Positions 59,770-64,000 of a DNA stretch of 64,000 nucleotides are shown piece by piece. The DNA lies in NCBI GenBank assembly GCA_020639295.1, contig JACKGY010000009.1:124001-188000 (forward strand). Reading direction: 5' to 3'. The notes beneath the pieces are model-generated. The model was not told where the DNA came from. It worked only from the letters and a program-made list of their open reading frames with translations, and did no database searches. Made by a program: the position numbers and the translations under genes. The DNA comes from Planctomycetota bacterium. Lineage in GTDB: Bacteria; Planctomycetota; GCA-002687715; DRQF01. The first letter of the stretch is position 1; each line of letters starts with the position of its first letter.

Positions 59770-61317
59770 TCAGCGCGTCAGGCTCTCCCGGGCACCGCGA
59801 ACGACCACGCGATTGCGACCGGTCTTCTTGGCCTGGTAGAGGCACTCGTCGGCGAGCTTGAGCAGCGCCGGTCCCTCGTCGGCATGGTCGACGTTGATCA
59901 CCGAAGCGCCCCCGATGCTGGCGGTGACCCTCAGCTCCTGACCCTCGTAGTTCACCACCATGCTCTCGACGGCGGTCCGGATGCGTTCGGCCGTGTCCGC
60001 GAGGCGACGGTCGTCGGTCTCGTGCAGGATCACGACGAATTCCTCGCCACCATAGCGAGCGGCGCAATCGACCTGGCGTACCGAGGATTCCAGCGCGGCG
60101 GCGACCGCCTTGAGGACCGTGTCTCCGGCGAGGTGGCCATGGGTGTCGTTGAAGCGCTTGAAGTGGTCGACGTCGAGCACGAGGAGACCGAGCGCGTCGG
60201 AACGCTCCCCGGCCATGCGCTGGCGCACGGTCTGCTTGAGCAGGTCGTCGAAGTGCGCTCGGTTCCGGATGCCGGTCAGCTTGTCGGTACTGGCGCGAAG
60301 CGTCAGCTCCTGCTTCTCCCGCTCCAGCTCGGCGGCCCGATGGGCGGTCTGCTGGAGATCGGCCGCGGTGCCGAGGCTGATGTTGACCATCTGCATCCGG
60401 GCCAGTTCGATGATGCGTTCGTGGCTCTCCTTCTCACCCAGGTCGACGTTGAGAAGCTGGGCGGTCTCGGAGATGCCGTTCTGCAGCCCGATCAGGAAGG
60501 AGTCGATCTCGGCGTCGGAGATCTGGTAACGGGCCGCCGCGAGTTCGTGCAGGGCATGCAGGGCCGGGCCCTTGCGGCTGTCGCAGATCACCGTGGTGGC
60601 GTAGGCGGCGAGGTGTAGCACCCAGGCGAGATCCTCGACCGTGGGGTCGGCATCGGCCGGGAGCTGGGCCGGGTCGGCGGCGTGCAGGATGCTACGCCAG
60701 ATCTGGGCCGGCATCTCCCACCTCTCCAGCAGGGCGGCGCCGACGGTGACGTGATCGTAGCCGAGGAAGCGACGCTCGATGTCCGCGGTCGGCTGGCTGC
60801 CGGCGCAGAACTCGACGACTTCGCCGTAGGAGTCCGGCGTGCACTCGGCCATGGTCAGCTGACCGATGCGGGCGAGGAGGCCGCACATGAAGGCCTCGTC
60901 GTAGTTCCGGCTGCGCACGAGCTGCGCCAGCGAACGGCCGGCGACGGCCATGGTCAGGCTCTGCATCCAGTAGGCCTGGTAGTTGAAACAATTGCCGTTG
61001 GTCGCGTCGCGGGGCAAGGTCCCCGCGAGCGAGAAGCTCAGGGCCATGAGCTTCACCGTCTTCAGGCCGAGCACCATGGTCGCCCGGTCGAGCGTCAGCA
61101 CCTCCGCGCCCCGGCGGAAGAGCGAGGAATTCGACAGCTTGAGGAGCTTGGCGGAGAGGGCAGGGTCCCGCGAGATGACCGCGGCGAGATCATCGATCCC
61201 GACCCCGTCGTCACCGGTGAGGCGCAGGACCTCCATGGCGACCGAAGGTGGACTGGGCAGATTCTCCGCCTTCAGAATGGCTTCCGGGAGTTCGGCAAGC
61301 GTGCTGACCTGGCTCAT
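59770..61317 (-). CDS. HDOD-GGDEF signalling protein (diguanylate cyclase)
   Basis: A 515-residue cytoplasmic protein. The HDOD domain (about 15-215) has LPSPPSVAMEVLRL and ISRDPALSAKLLKLSNSSLF, typical of regulators that bind proteins or nucleotides. The GGDEF domain (about 345-510) has active site RYGGEEFVVIL (423-427) and I-site RQVD (414-417), so it should make cyclic di-GMP with product inhibition. A coiled coil (about 315-345) joins them. A GAAGAG ribosome-binding site precedes the start. Confidence 0.93.
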   Translation of the reverse strand: MSQVSTLAELPEAILKAENLPSPPSVAMEVLRLTGDDGVGIDDLAAVISRDPALSAKLLKLSNSSLFRRGAEVLTLDRATMVLGLKTVKLMALSFSLAGTLPRDATNGNCFNYQAYWMQSLTMAVAGRSLAQLVRSRNYDEAFMCGLLARIGQLTMAECTPDSYGEVVEFCAGSQPTADIERRFLGYDHVTVGAALLERWEMPAQIWRSILHAADPAQLPADADPTVEDLAWVLHLAAYATTVICDSRKGPALHALHELAAARYQISDAEIDSFLIGLQNGISETAQLLNVDLGEKESHERIIELARMQMVNISLGTAADLQQTAHRAAELEREKQELTLRASTDKLTGIRNRAHFDDLLKQTVRQRMAGERSDALGLLVLDVDHFKRFNDTHGHLAGDTVLKAVAAALESSVRQVDCAARYGGEEFVVILHETDDRRLADTAERIRTAVESMVVNYEGQELRVTASIGGASVINVDHADEGPALLKLADECLYQAKKTGRNRVVVRGARESLTR

Positions 61318-61655
61318 GATTTCTCTTCAGATCGTCCGACCGCTGAGCTGGACCGCCGGCTGGATGCGCCGTCGTCCCCTGGCGAAAGCAATGCGAGTCG
61401 CTCGATCGCGAGCCACGGTCACACCCATCCGCCACCAGAAGAATCGTCCAGGTGGCCGGGAGACTTGAGTAGTTACGTGTATTGAAGGGGCGTCCCCGAC
61501 ACGCTCCCGGGTGCCATCCATAAAGACTTGGTGAACCGCGACTTCGAGCACGCGTTCAGAGGGTCGGCGAGGCAGGTATCAGCCTCCCTGCTCCACCGGG
61601 GGCGCTCAGGGGGCCTAGGGGCATCGCTTAGGTGTTCGCCCCAGCAAGTGCTGGC
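61318..61655. other. Intergenic region between gyrB and the HDOD-GGDEF gene
   Basis: About 338 bp, lower in GC than the flanking genes. A small hairpin CCAGC/GCTGG sits just after the gyrB stop (61641-61654) without a U-run. No promoter with both boxes was found. No RNA gene is recognisable. Confidence 0.5.
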
Positions 61656-64000
61656 TCAGACGTCGACCTGTTTGACGTCCAGCGCGTGCTCCTCGATGAA
61701 CTCCCGCCGGGGGGCGACCTGCTCGCCCATGAGCACGGTGAAGATGCTGTCGGTCTCGCCGACGTCCTTCAACGAGACCTTGAGCAGTCGGCGACGCTCC
61801 GGATCCATGGTGGTCTCCCAGAGCTGCTCCGGGTTCATCTCGCCGAGCCCCTTGTAGCGCTGGATCTCGTAGCCCCGGCTTCCGGCCTTCCGCACCGCCT
61901 CGGGCAGTTCGCGAAGCTGGAAGAGCGGATGCTCCTCGCCGTGCGCCTCGAAGAGGAAGGGGGCTTCCTCCGGGTCCTGAACCGCATCGTCGACCAGGTC
62001 GAAGTCGGCGACCTGGAAGCCGAGGGCCGCGATCCGGGCCTGGGCTTCCGCCAGCATCCGCGCCTCGTGGAATTCGTAGACGTCGAGATCGCGCTCCTCG
62101 CCGGGAACCACGTTGGCGAGGTCGCCACCCTTCCGCAAGCCGTGGCCGAGTTCGGCCTCGATCGCCGCCAACCGATCCTCGAAGGCTGCCTCGCTGAAGT
62201 AGAGTTCCACCTCGCCATCCCGACGGATGGCGAAGCCGGGCAGGGCGCCGTCTTCCCGGCCGAAACCGAAGTACTCCCTGAGCCCGAAGCCACGCCGGCG
62301 CAGGCGCATCTCGTGGCCGGTGATCTGCTGGATCGACTCGACCAGGGTCGTCAGCTCCGTGCCCTGGACCTGGACTTCGGTTCCCCGGCGACGCAACCAG
62401 GAGGCGGCGGCTCCCTCCTCGGTCAGGCGCTGGTTCATCTCGTCGTCGCTGAGGACGTAGTACTCGCTCTGCTTGCCCTTCACCTTGAAGAGCGGCGGCT
62501 GGGCGATGTAGACGTGGCCGCCGAGCACGAGCTCGGGCATCTGACGGTAGAAGAAGGTGAGCAGCAGCGTGCGGATGTGACTGCCGTCGACGTCCGCGTC
62601 GGTCATGATGATGATGTTGTTGTAGCGGAGCTTCGAGATGTCGAAGTCGTCGCTGCCGATGCCCGTGCCGAGCGCGGTGATGATGGTCCGGATCTCGGAG
62701 TGCCCGAGCATCTTGTCGATGCGGGCCTTCTCGACGTTCAGGATCTTGCCCTTGAGGGGCAGGATCGCCTGGTAGCGGCGATCGCGTCCCTGCTTGGCGG
62801 AACCACCGGCCGAATCACCCTCGACCAGGAAGAGCTCCGAGGTCTCCCGATCGCGCGAGCTGCAATCGGAGAGCTTGCCCGGCAGGCCGGTACCGCCGAG
62901 CGCGCCCTTGCGCCGGACCAACTCGCGGGCGCGGCGCGCGGCCTCGCGGGCGGCGTAGGCGTCGACCGCCTTGCGGATGATCGCCTTGGCGGTGGCCGGA
63001 TTCTCTTCCAGGTAGAGCGCGAGCTGCTCGCCCACGAGGGTCTCGGTGATGCCCTGGACGTCGCGGTTGGCCAGCTTGATCTTGGTCTGCGATTCGAACT
63101 TCGGGTCGGGGAGACGAACCGAGATCACCGCGGCCAGGCCCTCACGGAAGTCCTCGCCGGTGAGCGCCTTGCCGTCCTTGAGGAGTCCGGTCTGCTTGCC
63201 GTAGTTGTTCAGGCAGCGGGTGAGGGCGGTCTTGAAGCCGGAGAGATGCGTCCCGCCTTCGCGGGTGTTGATCGTGTTGGCGAAGGTGTAGACGACGTCG
63301 GCGTAGGAGTCCGAGTACTGCAGCGCGACCTCGACGTCGATCAGGTCCTTCTCGGCATGGAAGTAGACCACGTCCTCGTGGATGACGTTCTTGCTGGCGT
63401 TGATCGCGCGGATGAACTCGATGATGCCGTTCGCGAACTGGAAGACGTCCTCGCGATCCTCGTGCTCGTCGATGAAGACGATCTTGACGTTGCGATTGAG
63501 ATAGGCGAGCTCGCGCAGGCGGGTACGCAGATTGGTGGCGTCGTACTTGGTCACCGAGAAGATCTCGGAGTCCGGTTTGAAGTGGACCTTGGTACCGGTG
63601 CCGACGGCGTTGCCGCGGACCTCGAGCTGATGGGCGGTGACGCCGCGCTCGAAGCGGATGTAGTGGAGCTTGCCGCCCTGCTTGACCTCGACCTCGAGGT
63701 AGGCGGAGAGGAAGTTCACGGCCGAGACGCCGACGCCATGGAGACCACCGGAGACCTTGTAGTTGTCACCGCTGAACTTGCCGCCGGCGTGGAGCTTGGT
63801 CATGACGACCTCGACCGCCGGCTTCTTCTCCTGGGCGTGGATGCCGACCGGGATGCCGCGACCGTTGTCGGTCACCGAGACGCTCTCGTCTTCGTGGAGG
63901 ACGACACGAATCTCGTCGGCGTGGCCGTTCTGGGCCTCGTCGATGGCATTGTCGACGACCTCGTAGACGAGGTGATGGAGGCCGTACTCGTAGGTGTCGC
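61656..64000 (-). CDS. gyrB: DNA gyrase subunit B (5' end outside window)
   Basis: About 781 codons from the stop; roughly 25-30 N-terminal residues lie beyond 64000. The first visible residues (GLHHLVYEVVDNAIDEA) are the GHKL ATP-binding motif, then TDNGRGIPVGIH, SGGLHGVGVSAVNFLSAYL and the transducer. The TOPRIM domain has FLVEGDSAGGSAKQGRDRRY, ITALGTGIGSDDF, TDADVDGSHI and the C-terminal QRYKGLGEMNPEQLWETTM. Together with GyrA it supercoils DNA; ParE cannot be excluded but QRYKGLGEMNPEQL and length favour GyrB. Confidence 0.95.
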   Translation of the reverse strand, partial: DTYEYGLHHLVYEVVDNAIDEAQNGHADEIRVVLHEDESVSVTDNGRGIPVGIHAQEKKPAVEVVMTKLHAGGKFSGDNYKVSGGLHGVGVSAVNFLSAYLEVEVKQGGKLHYIRFERGVTAHQLEVRGNAVGTGTKVHFKPDSEIFSVTKYDATNLRTRLRELAYLNRNVKIVFIDEHEDREDVFQFANGIIEFIRAINASKNVIHEDVVYFHAEKDLIDVEVALQYSDSYADVVYTFANTINTREGGTHLSGFKTALTRCLNNYGKQTGLLKDGKALTGEDFREGLAAVISVRLPDPKFESQTKIKLANRDVQGITETLVGEQLALYLEENPATAKAIIRKAVDAYAAREAARRARELVRRKGALGGTGLPGKLSDCSSRDRETSELFLVEGDSAGGSAKQGRDRRYQAILPLKGKILNVEKARIDKMLGHSEIRTIITALGTGIGSDDFDISKLRYNNIIIMTDADVDGSHIRTLLLTFFYRQMPELVLGGHVYIAQPPLFKVKGKQSEYYVLSDDEMNQRLTEEGAAASWLRRRGTEVQVQGTELTTLVESIQQITGHEMRLRRRGFGLREYFGFGREDGALPGFAIRRDGEVELYFSEAAFEDRLAAIEAELGHGLRKGGDLANVVPGEERDLDVYEFHEARMLAEAQARIAALGFQVADFDLVDDAVQDPEEAPFLFEAHGEEHPLFQLRELPEAVRKAGSRGYEIQRYKGLGEMNPEQLWETTMDPERRRLLKVSLKDVGETDSIFTVLMGEQVAPRREFIEEHALDVKQVDV

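Noticed and set aside
1..64000. CRISPR arrays, insertion sequences, integrases, phage genes, rRNA
   Set aside because: No spaced repeat array, transposase DDE/HUH motif, integrase tyrosine motif or rRNA core was found.

Overview
The window is very GC-rich, densely packed bacterial DNA from a Gram-negative (diderm) organism. It carries an LPS-export operon (KdsD, KdsC, a giant LptC/LptA-like protein, LptD), a TatA, an O-antigen-ligase-like gene, and many proteins with signal peptides or lipoboxes. Secreted HEAT-repeat/von Willebrand A proteins, tandem carboxypeptidase-regulatory-like membrane proteins, an ECF sigma/anti-sigma pair with a private secreted partner, and many uncharacterised short operons recall deep-branching Planctomycetota, with Myxococcota or a related phylum as alternatives. 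No rRNA, tRNA, CRISPR array, transposase or prophage gene is recognisable. All product names rest on motifs read by eye; no database search was run.

Layout. 1-7.4 kb (minus): mgtE, an amidohydrolase/deaminase, a signal peptidase I with a very long insertion and an alpha-helical protein, then an ECF sigma factor, a membrane anti-sigma candidate and a secreted helical protein cut by the window edge. 7.7-12.2 kb (plus): an uncharacterised protein, a TPR protein overlapping a DUF3524 tRNA-queuosine mannosyltransferase-like glycosyltransferase, and a GAF-histidine kinase. 12.3-16.9 kb: aspartate kinase (minus) divergent from a 2-isopropylmalate-synthase-like enzyme (plus), then an M20 peptidase and a membrane protein. 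17-21.5 kb: a secreted Cys-cluster protein and two tandem membrane-anchored carboxypeptidase-regulatory-like proteins. 21.6-24.4 kb: UvrD/PcrA helicase, then 740 bp of non-coding DNA with several hairpins, an orphan intrinsic terminator and a promoter. 24.4-33.5 kb: two lipoproteins (one a GH113-like glycosidase), a Cys-module protein with an anti-sigma-like partner, two membrane proteins, a HEAT/VWA protein and RNase D. 33.6-38.3 kb: a 1246-residue hybrid histidine kinase facing a response-regulator diguanylate cyclase. 38.4-43.6 kb: a TIM-barrel isomerase-like protein, then a plus-strand run of a WecA-type transferase, an O-antigen ligase/polymerase, a class V aminotransferase and a small protein. 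43.9-48.1 kb (minus): a TM protein, rsmB, fmt and a thioredoxin-fold protein. 48.7-52.5 kb: argR, a lipoprotein, a methyltransferase, scpA and an M50 protease. 52.6-59.8 kb (plus): kdsD, kdsC, LptC/A-like, lptD, then tatA. 59.8-64 kb (minus): HDOD-GGDEF protein and gyrB, which runs off the right edge.

Themes. Cell-envelope construction is the strongest: Kdo precursor enzymes are joined by 1-4 bp junctions to the LPS transport bridge and its outer-membrane translocon, and the 39-42 kb pair would start and polymerise or ligate a surface glycan. A second theme is signalling: two histidine kinases sharing a four-cysteine GAF insertion and two GGDEF proteins that both keep the inhibitory RxxD site. 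Nine junctions overlap by 1-4 bp, so translational coupling is common; seven convergent gene pairs leave 0-21 bp between stop codons, too little for a hairpin terminator. Several genes have a TAnnnT box only 6-9 bases before the start codon, suggesting leaderless transcripts.
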